Origin: Pseudoscleropodium purum
Taxonomy: Eukaryota > Streptophyta > Bryopsida > Hypnales > Brachytheciaceae
Reading direction: 5' to 3'
Assembly (NCBI GenBank): GCA_963969395.1
Contig: OZ017796.1
Span: forward strand, 44,320,243-44,384,242
Length of the DNA: 64,000 nt
Below the pieces are notes generated by a model that saw nothing but the letters and a program-made list of their open reading frames with translations, had not been told where the DNA came from and made no database searches. Below are positions 37,037 to 49,600 of this stretch, in pieces. A program made the position numbers and the translations under genes. Every line of letters starts with the position of its first letter. Position 1 is the first letter of the stretch.

Positions 37037-40000
37037 ACTAGGAAGGGCTTAATGTATACAGCACCAATAGATCAAGGGAGGGAGCCTAAGCAATGAAGTG
37101 ATTTCAGGAAACCCTAACGTTACAATACCCCTAAATTTTGGAATACACACAATTGCCTCAACCTTCTTGAATTGAAAAAAAAGTGAAATTAAAAAAATTG
37201 AATTTTTTTGTATGATGTAGCAATCATTATGCCACGTTAGATAGTTGTTGCAACAAGTTCCCGCAGTCTGAAAAAGTCAGGGAATTCACAGCCCTCTAGA
37301 AAAGCTAAATCTCTTCTAATGGTATTCATCTAATTTAATTGTTGTTGAATTTTGACATAAATGAAAATTCCATTGCAAAGAAGAAAGTACAAAACTTGGA
37401 CAAAAAACGATGTCAGCAAAAGAACCCTCCTCCCCCAAAGACATGGACTACACTAAGGTAAATCAACCTATGACAAGTAGAATGACTAGTTTGCCATGTT
37501 GGCATTCTTGGAAATTTCTAAGTTTTTGGTCCATATAAAAGAGGAAAGTATGTGCAATGAGGGACTACGAATCAAAGTTTGAGGGCAAAAATATAGGGCA
37601 AAATGCCTTAAAGCACTCAAACTGAGGGGTTATGGAGTTTGATGACATATTTCTTTTGTACCATTCCTAGTCAGTAAGCCTTTTTGTGACATCCCTTGTA
37701 CAAAATGGGGTTTCATTGTACAATTATTACTAAAGACTAATTTGAGAAATGGAGAAAGCAAGTGAATTTATCCCCAAAGAGTCTTTAGAATAATGTGGTG
37801 AATGATAGAGACTATGTTGACCCTATGCACCAATGTTTCATGGGTATTACAACACCCCCCAAAATAAGATTTTCATGGTGAAAAGGGTAATCCATCATAG
37901 ATCTACCCCAACAAAGCAATTGGAGTACAACAACAAATTACTCATGATTTTTGTTCAAGTGATTGAGCTCCACATTTGGAATTCTTATAATATGGCCTAA
38001 TGGTCTGATGGCAGCATAGATCTTCTCATTCTTGTAATGCTCATTGGACTTATCTTAATAGAGCCCCCAGGTTACTAATATAGCTTTATTTGGCATGACC
38101 TTGACATCTCTTTTTCAACCAACATACTTTATCAATATATCTTTTTTCAACTAAATAATCTAAGTCGGTCTTTCAATTCTTATGTAGATGATGTATTTTA
38201 CAATAATAACACTCTCCATTTTCAAATACCTTATCTACCTAAGAAAATTGGATCACCCATACCTCTCCGGTTGGTACTTCTGTCTTTTTGTTGTTGTAGC
38301 TATAATAACTATGTTGGTTTAGTTGGATAGCTTGATGACTTTAGGAATTGGTCCATTGCCTTGGATTGTAGAGGCAACACTATTGCCAACTATAGAAGCA
38401 TCAAAAGAGATTAAAGCCATCAAAGAAGTGCCCCCTTCATTTGATTGTTGAAAAGAGGACAAAATGAATACTTCTTGAATGTCTAGTATTGACATTGAAG
38501 GTGTAGCATTGTTTGGGCTTGATGAAGTATTTGTATCTAAAATTGGTCCCTACTATCTTTACGTTGCGTGAAGTTCTGAAGGCTTTCATGGAGACTATGA
38601 ACGTTGAAGTTGTCATGTTGTCTTACCTTTCTTAATTGATAGATGATGATGAAGCCATCTTCTTCAATAACAATACCTAAATCCACCAAACCACTCTCAA
38701 GCCAAAGCCCTTGCAATCCAAATGCAACAAACTACAATGAAAACATGGCAAAACATACATTAAACACTCCCGCATCCCATATTGACCACCTCAAACAATC
38801 ATGTAATGAAATCATAGCAACAATCCAAGAAACAAAGAGAAAATTGTAAGAATGTTGCTATGAAAATCGCAAATGTAAAGGATGATTGAGTAATTCTAAG
38901 TGAATTTATCTTCATCGTTGTCACAAATCAAGCACAATACTCTAGCATGATGTCACTGCAAAGGCTAGACTTGACTATTTATAGTTACTCTCAGTGGCCA
39001 AGATCTTGAATCCAAATGTCATGCTAAAAAAATGAAAGAACAAGTGGGGTAGTGACTATTAGAAAGCTCAAGTGGCAACCCTAAAATTAGACACTGCAAA
39101 AGCTACCAAAGAAGTCCTTCCTAACCTCCTATTAAATGACATCATTACAATCTTCCACTACCCATGTGAATGCAACAACATCATGGCGAAGATTCCATTT
39201 TTTGAAAAATCTCATTTGTATTTCATAGCCAACCTTTGAGCTTTGTCACCTTTTGGCTAAAAATCAAGAAAAAACAACCATTGCTACTAATTGTTATTGA
39301 TTGAGCAAAAATATTGACTAGAATTTGGATGAAAGAATAACATGCATTTTTAGGTGAGTAGAAGCTATAGAATGTGTGTTCAAAGTGAAGTACAAAAATA
39401 GAGATATTCACTTTCAAGGTTCATTGGAAGACTTTTTACAATGAAATTTGAGAAGTCTTAGAGATATCCTATGAGACTTCCTTTAAACTAAAGTTGAGAA
39501 GCTATGAGAGCAAATTTTTAGGTAAAGGGAACTTTGAAAATTGAAGAAACTAAGGAATGTAATTTTACACTCAAAATTATAAGTTCTAAAGAGAGAATGA
39601 TGGGGACAACATTTTTGTCCTTTGAGGCAAATAATTGCATAAATTTTGAGGCCCTTTCAATTGTTGTCAAATCCATATAAAGAGGTAGTTTTGACTTCAA
39701 ATTTTAGAAGACACTTCGGTCTAAAGGCTCACAGCAAGTCGTTATCTCGTAATGACCGCACCATATTTCTAGCATAAATTGTCAAAAATTATTATTTTTT
39801 ATGGCAATGAGAAAAAATGATTAAAAAAATTCAACTACTCAACTTTATACTAAACTACCCTAGGAATGTGTAAATTTTTTTTCAAAAACTTTGATTGTGC
39901 AAATTGAAGATTATAGTGTCAAAAAGCTCCATTCACATTAGAGGATTTTTAGCAACTATAAAGGGTTGTGAGTTCCCTTGGCTACCAGCGTCAAGGGAAC

Positions 40001-41009
40001 AGCCTCATAGTTGTTGCCTGGTATAGCATGGCAACTGCCACATCATCAAAAAAAATTTGAAAAAAAATGAAATTTTTTTTCCTGCTTTTTTCCATTTTAA
40101 GTTCATTCTTTTTACAAAAGAAACAAAACTGACACCGGAAACAACAGAAATAGGGTCAGGGAAACATGCCTAAAATGGCCCTCCCAACCCCCCAAAATCC
40201 TCTAATTAATTAACTTTGTAGAAACTTGTCCAAATTTTCAACTAATTATTCAACAACCACTTGGTCCTTTGGCGGTTAAAAAAGAATTCACATCATGAAC
40301 TAACTAGTTTAGAGAATGCACTAAAATTTTACATGGAATTTTTTGTGACTTCTCTCCTTTTATTCAACCTCCAAAGGCTAGCCTTTGAAGCCAAACTGTG
40401 GACGTTCAAAGATTTTTTCCAGGGATTATGGTTTCTAGTCCAATTTATTTTATTCTAATTTCTAAGAGCTCTTGACAATAGAAAAGCAAGTTCTACAATG
40501 AACCTTTTATACAAATCCTTTAATAACAATTTATAGCTTTTTCACATTTGAATTTTATGCTATAAAATAGAATTAAAAAAATATCAATCTCAAATCTCTT
40601 AAAATTAGCAATTTGAAAAGATTGTGTTGAGTTGCAAAGTTTCCATGACAACCAAATGTCGTACTTTGGACATTTAGGGATTAAAAAAGATATCATTATC
40701 AAGTATAGAATACATATATTCAATGTTTGGCTACAAATATATTTATTCACTTATATTTAGATAAATTAAATCCTTTAAGGACTAAACTTTTGAATTTCAA
40801 ACAATAGAGGAATGCAAATATATCCAAAACACTAAAATTTTAACAACTTGTTTTTAAGTTGTAATTTCAAATATGAGTATTCTAAGGATATCCTTAGTAA
40901 TTAAGTAGATGATCAATTATTCACCGATACTAAATAACCATTTTGATGTAGTATTATAGATTTAGCACTTTTAATTCTAGAAATATTTTTTTCAAAAATT
41001 GGTAGCTTA
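37037..41009. other. AT-rich intergenic DNA with decayed repeats, no intact gene
   Basis: A family F end (AAGGTAAATCAACCTATGAC) lies at about 37455. The interval 38000-38900 is less repetitive and holds a 68-codon frame at 38643-38849 without known domain. No gene can be supported. Confidence 0.45.
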
Positions 41010-42209
41010 TTAATCCCTAAAGTTCCTTGATTGTGTTTTCAACAAAAACGCTCAAAAACTGCCATTTTTAAGACACATATCAAAAAAAGTTTTAAAACAT
41101 TTTTGGGTACATCCAACGGTGGAATCTTGTAGTATGATAATTTGAAAAGATGTGGAAAAAATTTCAGAAATTTCTACTATATAGATTGCAAGATATTAAT
41201 GTTTCAATTGACAAAAAGCCTTTTTTGGCTCTATAAATAATCAAACAGTTGCACTTCACAAGGTCACATTTGCATGAATTTTTTTTCAAAATGGTTGCAA
41301 CTCTTTGAATTCATTCTTTAAGGCAAGCTAGCTAAATGCTTGAAAATTTTCAGATCCTTTGAAATTGTACAACATATAGGAAAAAAATAGTAAATATAAA
41401 GTAGAGAATGAATCAAAATACTAAATTGTTAATAATCTAGTTACGGAATTAAAAAAAATGTCAATCCCAATGGTTGTAATGTTGTAATAAACAATATTCA
41501 CCTAATTTTTTAATTTTTTTTCCAAAAATATTCAAAATTGAATTCAATAACGGACTTCAAAGTTTATTTTGGAGTAGAGAATCCAAGACCACCCACAAAC
41601 TAAAACACCTCATAACTTTTGACTCATTGATCAAAATGGAATGATTCAAAGCTTTCTATGTATATATAAGTCTAGAGAATTAATTTCAAATTTTTATTTT
41701 TGAAAAAGTGATTTTTTCAGATCTGCCTAGACTGTCCAAGTTGAGAAACAAACTACATAATAGGCCATAACTTTTGACTAATATTTTCAAACATTAGAAA
41801 AAATTTGAGCCCTATGGTAGGCCGTTAAGAAATTTGTTTTTGGTGGCCTGCAATGCAATTACAAAATATATATATAATATGATTTGTTTTTAAAAAATAA
41901 TAATTTTAAAAGTATGAAAACCTGACATGGCACAAGTAGTGCCACATTAGTAGGTTTCATTAAAAAAATAAAAAATAGAGCAATTTCCTCTCTAATCACA
42001 CTAAGGTAGTTGCAGGCATTTTCAAATTGGTAGACCTCCCAAGGCCTGAAATTTTTTGTAATGTGTCTTGAAATTTGTGCACATCAAAGATATTCCTTGT
42101 CCATACCTTCTACTAAAATTTGGGCCAAAAATATGGAAATCTCTGCTCACATGCACCTGCCTAAAAAAGTTATGTTGCCAAAAATGCACCTTGCTCCTTT
42201 AGGGGTTAA
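41010..42209 (+). mobile_element. Family A TTAA-flanked element, copy A3, complete with nested insertion
   Basis: The left end is TTAATCCCTAAAGTTCCTTG (TTAA 41010-41013) and the right end is GCTCCTTTAGGGGTTAA (TTAA 42206-42209). The interior matches A1 almost throughout. It is interrupted by a 272-bp insertion at 41792-42063; without it the element would be about 928 bp, close to the 936 bp of copy A4. No coding capacity. Confidence 0.8.
41792..42063. mobile_element. 272-bp MITE-like insertion nested in A3
   Basis: The insertion is absent from A1, where the flanking CAAA and TGTCTTGAAATT are adjacent. Its ends are inverted repeats: CATTAGAAAAAATTTGAGCC at 41792 against CATTACAAAAAATTTCAGGC reversed from 42063, 18 of 21 matching including the next base. 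No target duplication is clear. Confidence 0.75.
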
Positions 42210-42219
42210 GCAATGTGAT

Positions 42220-42550
42220 ATCACTTTTTTTAAGAAATAAAAATTTGAACTTGACTTCCTAGATTTTTGTATAAATAAAAAAAACTTTGATTTATTCCAT
42301 TTTAATTAATGAGATGAAAGTTTTGAAAATTTTTAGTTTGTAGGTAGTTATGGAATCTCTACTCTAAAATCAAATTTGAAGTCCTTTATTTAACTCAATT
42401 TTCAATATTTTTGAGAAAATTAAAAAAAAAAATGGTTGTAGATTGTTTATTACAACATTACAACCACTAGGGTTGGTATTTTTCAAGTCCATAACTAAAT
42501 TCTTAACAATTTAGTATTTTATATGGCCTACTCTTTTTCTTTTTCAGGTA
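42220..42550 (-). mobile_element. Family A fragment, copy A6, reverse orientation
   Basis: This aligns in the same orientation as the reversed copy A4 (58325-58620), through GATGAAAGTT(A/T)TGA and the TTGTTTATTACAACATTACA block at about 42448. It lies directly after A3, which is in the opposite orientation, so the two can pair. Confidence 0.6.
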
Positions 42551-43636
42551 TGAATATGAAATATTTTTTGGTTAAAAATTTCTTATATGTATTTCCAACT
42601 TATCTCTTCAACATATTATAGTGAATTACAAACTATAGGATCTATGCATTTTTGAGTAAAAAGTTTGAAAGATGAAATTGAACCATTGGGAAGAGTTGAA
42701 AATTCTTCTTTTTGAAATTCAAGCAACTTGATCTTGCAATTGGTAAGTTTTTCTATTCTGAAATTTTAAGAGGGTGTATTCTAACAATTGATCTCTAACA
42801 AGTTGGATTTGTTAATGAAATGAATAAATATAGAGGAGGATTTTGCCTTGCTTTGGGTTTAAATACTTTGAAGCAATTTTTCGCCTAAAAACATGGAAAA
42901 AATTTAGCGAATAATTTGTTTCTAGTGTGATTTAAAGCTAATTAGGTATTAAGATGATAACAATATAGTTAAAAGGGCCTATTTTCACTACAACTTGAGT
43001 CCTACTAAATTCACAAAATTTGATTGGTAGAGAGCTAAAAATTTGGATTTAGAACTTTTCATTGAGTTTTTAACCTTGAAGTAGTTTGATGTCCAATTTC
43101 TAAAAAATGAACAAATTGAAATTCACTTTTGTTTCTCATTACTGTTTGGATGAAAGTCATCTAATTTGTAAAGATACTTTATCAAGTTGTTGTCCTATTT
43201 AATATTTGGATTTGGTGTTACTAGAATACATATTTTTCAAAAATTACAAATGTGGAAGTATATCGAGCCAAAAATTGCTTTTAGGTCAAAACTAAACTTG
43301 CAAAAATGAGGTCATAGAGTTACAGAACACAAAAATTTCAAAAACTCACCATATCAAAAGAACCTCATTTCAAATCCATTCCAGAAAGTTTCACTCAAAA
43401 AATGATAATATTTTTCTTGCAATTGAATTTAGAAGGAAATTTGAAATTTTACTTTCAGAATTTAGAAAATAAAATATTGGTGATAGCACTAGTCAATCTA
43501 ACTACATGGATGGAACCTAAAACTCAAAATCTACAACTTTTATTTGTATATCAATTCCAAAATATTCTTCTCAATAGTACTTTATAACAATTTTTTCCAA
43601 ATTGTCAATTTTGGAAAAGGATTGGATGTTTAGGGG
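42551..43636. other. Possible further TTAA element, family K, left end unknown
   Basis: The right border reads ATGTTTAGGGG next to TTAA at 43637-43640, the same TTAA used by the left end of D2. This implies an unrecognised element to the left. Its own left end was not found. The frame at 43402-43587 has no domain. Confidence 0.3.
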
Positions 43637-44608
43637 TTAACTCCTCATCGCCAAAGGGGACCAAAAGTGTCCTCACACAATTTTCAAAGTCCTATAACTT
43701 TTGCATTCAATGTCAAAATTCAATAAAACTTGTTGGAAATTTTTTGCTCTTTCATCTACTTTGTGTGGTAGGATTTTCAAATTGATTCAAGATGTAGAAA
43801 GTAATTGGAAATCAATCAAAGTTTATAGGTTCAATTTGAGTCTACCAAACTGCATTTGATGGTTGCAACTTTGGGTGGTTGTATCTCCTTCATCCAATGT
43901 TTGTTTTCAATCAAATTGGTCGTGTTATCTTCCCCTTCAGTATAGTTATTGTGGTAAAATTTTCATGTCAATCCAAGTTTCTTTGAATATTTGGGTGCAA
44001 TTCGAAATTCAAAATCTTGACATTTTTGGATTAAACTAAACTTCGGTGGCTTGTTTCTTCTTCATACAATGTCCGTTTCCAATATAAAAAAATTTGGAAA
44101 AGTTGTGCATACTAGTCTAGTTTGTGTGGCTAAAATTTCATATCAATCCAAGAAGTTATGAGTGACTAATAAGCATTTTAGTAGAAGGAGGTTTAGCCTC
44201 ATATGTGTCTTTTGCAACTTTTCATACCTATTTTTTGACATTTGCAAGCCATTTTGCAAACACATTGAGTCAATTTATTTATATTTTATTTCACTAATGT
44301 GTTTATAAGTTGGTTTTGAATAACTTTGTAGTTTTAAATTTTTTTTCATTTGAGTAAGTTTAGAAATCGAATTTCACCTCCAAGTGTGTTGATAGGAAAA
44401 TTTCAGCATCTTTTTTCAACACTAAAACATTATAATCTTTCAATCTACGTGGTCAAATGACTTCAAATTTGATTCAGACCATTTACAACATGTTCACTTC
44501 AAGATTGTATGGATAAGATCTTTATAACTTAGTGAAATTTACATCTATATTAGTTCAAAAGCAATGATGTTTTTGAATCCAAATGAGACTTCGGCAATGA
44601 GGGGTCAA
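43637..44608 (+). mobile_element. Family D TTAA-flanked element, copy D2
   Basis: The left end is TTAACTCCTCATCGCCAAAG. The reverse complement of the right end is TTGACCCCTCATTGCCGAAG, 16 of 20 matching, all four differences being transitions. The interior aligns with D1 (10141-10998), including AAAGTGTCCTCACACAATTT. No coding capacity. Confidence 0.7.
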
Positions 44609-45813
44609 TCCTAACACTTTAATTGGAAAGTTTTGGGACTTGAGGTGAGAGATTCTTTTCTATTTGGACTAGATTAACTTTTGCTTGAAGTTCCAACTCT
44701 CATTTTCACTATTGATTTGTATGTATGTAACATGAGAAGAAGAATACTAAATCTAGATATTATTAAGGGCTTCTTAGATCAAATCTGCCTATTGCAGATT
44801 CCATGGAAAAAGTTCCCGAAATTTAAAATCTTTGATATTTTACCTATTTTTGACATACTATAGTCATGGGATTCTATAGAAGAGAGAACTTGATAAACAA
44901 TTAGATACAAAAGAGCTCCAAATCTTTTACGTAACTCTTTGAAGTGTCCTTCTACAATCCAACCAAGTTGAGACTTGGTCTTGAACTCAAACATGCATAG
45001 AACGTAAGGTGGATACCCCCAAATGTGTCACTAATCCAAAACCACCATCATCTTCTTTTCTTCTCTTCTCTTTTTCGAAACAAATGGGATATCATCTTTT
45101 TTGTGAACATCTCCAAAACCAATACATACCAATGTGAAAGAAAGGATTGTAGAACCTCTCTTCCCAAAGCCCGCTTTGATCCTCAATAACTTTTGCATAT
45201 TGTATCCCAATGTCATGTTCTTTGGTGCATTTGAACCTCCTCTCACTTGCCAACAAGAAAAAATATATGAAAACTTGACCCGTGTAATAATAACAACAAA
45301 GAGAATACAAGAGGGCACCAACAAGGGGGCAGGTGCTTGCCCTAACGAATAAGCACTAGGGCAGTTTGAATACAAATAGCAGTAACAAAGTTTGATTCCT
45401 TTTAGAATATGGTTTCAGAACTAAAATTTGTTTTTTTGAACAATTTTATGCAATATTTGATTACATATATACATCCTGAATTTCAAAAGTCACTGTGAAT
45501 TTCAGCAAAAGTTGCCTATATTTTTTCAAGTGGCCGATAACTTTTGATCAGAGTACCTAATCAGTGGGGAAAATGATATTCCCAATAAAGAGATACATCT
45601 ATCAAAATTTCTTGAACATCTGACTGAACTTGACTTTGTAGGACTCTTCCTAAGCTTCCAAGCATCAATTGAACCGACACTTGATCCTTTAGGGATTAAC
45701 CCGTGCAAGATGCAACGTTGATGACCAAAGTAGTCACCAAAATATTCCATTACTGAACTCTTCATAGGTGCATTCTTTGTTTTTACAAAAAACACAATGA
45801 AGTTGGCATCCAT
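44609..45813 (-). other. Cluster of minus-strand open frames beside a TTAA terminus, unidentified
   Basis: Minus-strand frames at 44779-44994 (71 codons), 45031-45375 (114 codons) and 45526-45813 (95 codons) lie close together. A terminus GATCCTTTAGGGATTAA ends at 45699. The frames include less biased stretches such as GHFKELRKRFGALL and YFGDYFGHQRCILHG, but are broken by stops and frame changes. They may be remains of one transposon-borne or captured gene. I do not recognise the family. Confidence 0.3.
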
Positions 45814-46084
45814 CCATCAAACACATTTTGGCTTCCGTCACCATCCTTCGAGGATTATTCCTATAAGAACGGGTTGGTATCCAAAGAAATCATCATTTTC
45901 TAATACTATAGGAATCAATTGCTTAAAAAAAAAATTTAAAAATATTCATTGGAAGTCAAACTACTATAGAAGATGTTGCCTTTTAACAACCAAACTCGGA
46001 GGATGAATAGTTGCACTTCCGTCCTAAACACAGGAGAATTCTCTGTCATCCATCAGCCATTTAGTGTCCACGGCAGCATTACAG

Positions 46085-46212
46085 GGTTCAAGGCAATCAC
46101 CAGTGTACACACATGAAAAAACTGCTGTCCAACATGGGAAGTCCTTCAAGGGCTAAAGGCAACAACCATGCCAGTGTAGGTACATGAAGGAACTCCTGTC
46201 CAACATGGGAAG
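46085..46212. repeat. 71-bp direct repeat, two copies
   Basis: The CCAGTGTA motif at 46100 recurs at 46171, and CTGTCCAACATGGGAAGT occurs in both units. The two copies differ at scattered bases. Confidence 0.75.
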
Positions 46213-47013
46213 TGACGGATAATTGCGGGTAGACAGACGGAGGCTCAAATAAGCGCCCGGTCGGTCGGAAGCCTGATAAGTTATGGGCCAACAACCGGAT
46301 TATTGGTGAAAAAGCTCTGATCCCAAACCTGAGCTAGTGTGGTCAAGGTCCAGTACACCAGAGTGGTGAGTGGTCAATAATAAATAAGAGAGTGTGTCGT
46401 CGTCGTCCTGTATCGTAGCTTATCATCCATGATGGTGAGCCGTTTGGTGGCAGCATCCAAGCCAAGCTTACATCACACCACCTTCTTGCATCATCTTAAG
46501 ATAAGAAAGAGAGGAAGAGTTGTCCCTGCCAAGTGCCAACAGCAGGCTTCAGTAACTTCTTCGTTCGAAGCGGAAGCGGAAGCGGAAGCTCATTTAGAAT
46601 AGCCTGCAATCAATTCTGCCATGATCCTGCACTGCGGGTCAGTTTCACCAGCGCTTTCCATGAGCTCGAGCTCGATTATCCACCTTCATCAGGGTGGTCC
46701 TCCGCAAGTGGCAAGCTCGGCCCTGCCCTGCCCTGCCCCTGCTGCCGGTTACCCAAAGACGCAGCAACTTCTGACCCCAAAGGAGCATCCCGTGTGTGGC
46801 TGCAGGCCTGTTGGCTCCTGTGCACAATGTTGGCCAGGCTTAGGCACTTAGGCTGATGGACAGGCCAGGGGCAGGGCAGGCTGGGGTTCATCAATCTCCG
46901 GCCAAACCCAGAGTTCAGGCCATCAGGCATTCAGGCCACATCAATTTATAAGTTACGACGGAATTGGCATTCATGAAGATCAAGGTTTCGCCTGGCCTCA
47001 GTCTCTCTCTCCC

Positions 47014-47044
<31 letters not shown>

Positions 47045-48340
47045 AAGCTTATCTTGTCTTACAAAATTTGGAAACATCCAAAACTGGCTTGTTGCTGAAA
47101 GCAGTCGATTCTTGTCTACAGTCTTCACTTGCAGTCTTCTCTTCACTTTTTTCTTTTTTCTTTTTTCTTTTTTTATAAGTGCATGGGTAATTTCCATTGA
47201 TAAGGGAAAACAGGACAACGAAGCAAGGGAACCAGTCCCCAGCGAGAATTTTGAAGCTTTTTCAGACAACAATCATGGACCAAACAAAGAACTGAAACCC
47301 CAAGGAAAGGTCAAACCCAGCACGGAAGAAAAACGGCACCCACCATGACTCTCGACGAAGTTAAAACAGCTCCAACTGAGGTTGGGAAAGCTTACACTTG
47401 ATCTGAACTCTACCAGAGTTGCTGGCCAGTGACAATTTAATTCATGGTAACTTATTCAAAAGTTACACAAGTTTTGTTTTGTTTTTTAAATATTGTCTCA
47501 TTTGTAGTTTGTACTGACTGCGCATATTACCTCTCACTGAGTGGTTGCAATGATTAATAGTTAGTATCAAGGGAGGAGGGAGAAACAAGAAAAAGAAAAG
47601 AAAAAGAACTCAATTGAATATGATCATGCTTGTGCCAACTGAACGAAGTTACCTTACTCTGTGCCTGCCGAGTGCTGATCATGATTCATGTGATGAATGT
47701 ACAGTACAGATGGAGAATGATAATATTAATATTAATATTAATAATAATAGTTTGTTAGTAGGGCAGGGGGGGGGGGGGCGCACAAATCTTACTGCTGGCC
47801 AGCTTGCCAGGGCGACCAACTTCAGTTCTTCCGTCAATCTGCTGCGGGCAGAAAAAAAGGATAAGATAAACGGATCCTTCAGGCTGGGTGGGTGGGTGTG
47901 AAAATCGTGTCTTAGTCTCAGCCATATGGGGAGCGAACCGAAGGCTTAATGGAGCATTTTGAATTGGCAGGATTAGGAAATGATAAGTCATTGTTTTGGT
48001 AATGGTGGGTTCGTTCTTATTACGTGGTGGGGCAGACCCCAAAACTGCCACTTTGGGCTAATGCAATTGGAGGTTTGTACTTCTTTTTTTTCTTGTAGTA
48101 AATATTTGCCTTTATTCGTGTCAAAAAAAAATTTGTTAGCTATGTTGGTGTTAGATTTTGAGAAAAAAAACATTTTCTTCTAACTTCAAGCCCTATCACC
48201 TTGCAATCTATGAAGTCCAAGTTCTTGAAAATTTTCCCAAATATTCCAAATGTTTGTCTTTTACTTTTCACTATTTAGATTTCAAATAAAATATTTCTTC
48301 ATTTGCACAAGAAATCAACAAAAAAAAATGCCCAATGTAT
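46213..48340. other. GC-richer region with microsatellites, no identified gene
   Basis: This contains GGAAGC repeats (about 46570-46588), CCCTG runs (about 46722-46740), a (CTGT)8 microsatellite at 47013-47044, AAT/ATT repeats at about 47721-47751 and a G run at about 47766-47777. A 78-codon frame at 47112-47348 starts with a hydrophobic stretch but this is encoded by a CTTTTTT repeat. Its composition suggests a former gene or promoter, but no gene can be supported. Confidence 0.4.
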
Positions 48341-48359
48341 TGGTAGTTCACTTAACCTT

Positions 48360-48607
48360 GAGGGTTGCTATTATGTGAGCATAAGGCTGTGAGCCCATAA
48401 GCTTAAAATACTAAAGACCTATGTTATAGGTATATATACTATAGAAATTGTCTATGATTATAGGATACATATATTTCAAATACCCATATTATAGGTGTTT
48501 TTGATACATATACCTTCTATAGAGTGTGGTATCTATATTATAGGTACCTAATTGTAGCCTCGATGCTCACAAGCTCGCATTCTCAAGCTCACATACTAGC
48601 ACCGTTG
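48360..48607. mobile_element. Family G 248-bp Mutator-like MITE, copy G2
   Basis: It is flanked by a perfect 9-bp duplication CTTAACCTT at 48351-48359 and 48608-48616. The left end GAGGGTTGCTATTATGTGAG and the reversed right end CAACGGTGCTAGTATGTGAG are inverted repeats. Same length and ends as G1 (30761-31008). Confidence 0.85.
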
Positions 48608-48616
48608 CTTAACCTT

Positions 48617-49124
48617 CTTGCATTGCAAATGGTTTTGAGTAAGTGAGACTCCTTATTTCCTTTGAAATTTTTCATGAGTGTACCTAACAAGATATAGAGG
48701 TCAATGATGGAGAGACTCAAATTCATTATAAGGAAGAATTTTACTCCAAGAAGGCTCAATGTTTGCCGACACTGTTTTGCAAGAATAAAAAAAGTTTTTT
48801 TGACACTTCAAACATTATAATCTTTCAATCCACATCGTCAAATGGGCTGAAATTTTTTCAACACTTTGTCATGGCAATCTATTAAACTTTTGCAAGGCTG
48901 AAGTTTGAAAAAAAAATTGGGGCAATGCACTAAAAAATAACAATTTTGGACAATATTTTCTTGAAAAACATCCATGGTCCTTCAGGAGTATAATATAATA
49001 TCTTAAAATATTTTTTAAATGTAAAAATGTTCAATTTTTTCATATAATTCAAAACCCAATCTCCCCCCAATTGCATTTATTCATTCAAACTATACTAATC
49101 AATAGTTCTCTACAGGGATTATCT
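48617..49124. other. Intergenic, no gene seen
   Basis: AT-rich sequence between repeats with nothing recognisable. Confidence 0.4.
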
Positions 49125-49600
49125 TTTTAAGTGGATAGTGAGTGTCAATCTAAGAGAAAAATACAAATCATTTTCAAAAAGATACAAGAGGCATTCAGCC
49201 ATTGGATTTTTCAAAAGAATGTAAAAGGGGATACACAAGTTACTTTGCCATTGGCTAAAAAATTGACATGGGTATTGATAACATACCCTCCACCTATGTA
49301 CATGTATTTCTATGACATGAACTTCACCTGCAAACAATATGGGACTATATATATATATATTTGTGTAGCCATGCATATATGTATATATCCTGTATGTATT
49401 CCATATGTATCCTATGCATATTTCTCATGTTGTACATTTTTGTATTCCATATCTGTCTTATATATTTGTATCCTAAAGTATTTGTATCCACATCCTAGAG
49501 TATCCATATCCATATTGTTTATTTTTCAAAATCAACAACGTTGGAGGGAGGGTATGAGATCAATGGCTCTCAATTTTTACAAAGAGGTGTGTGTGTGTTA
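49125..49600. mobile_element. Family H repeat, second copy
   Basis: It starts with ATCTTTTTAAGTGGATAGTG, as at 9001, and has the same kind of degenerate TATCCATATCC-type core (about 49370-49520), followed by ATCAATGGCT where the first copy has ATCAACGGCT. The core keeps a 156-codon frame open only because it is low complexity. The right end is approximate. Confidence 0.45.

Noticed and set aside
38100..38260. Copia-type zinc knuckle or YVDD reverse-transcriptase motif
   Set aside because: A CYYC-like stretch on the minus strand and a YVDD-like stretch on the + strand occur without neighbouring conserved sequence and with stops; too weak to call.
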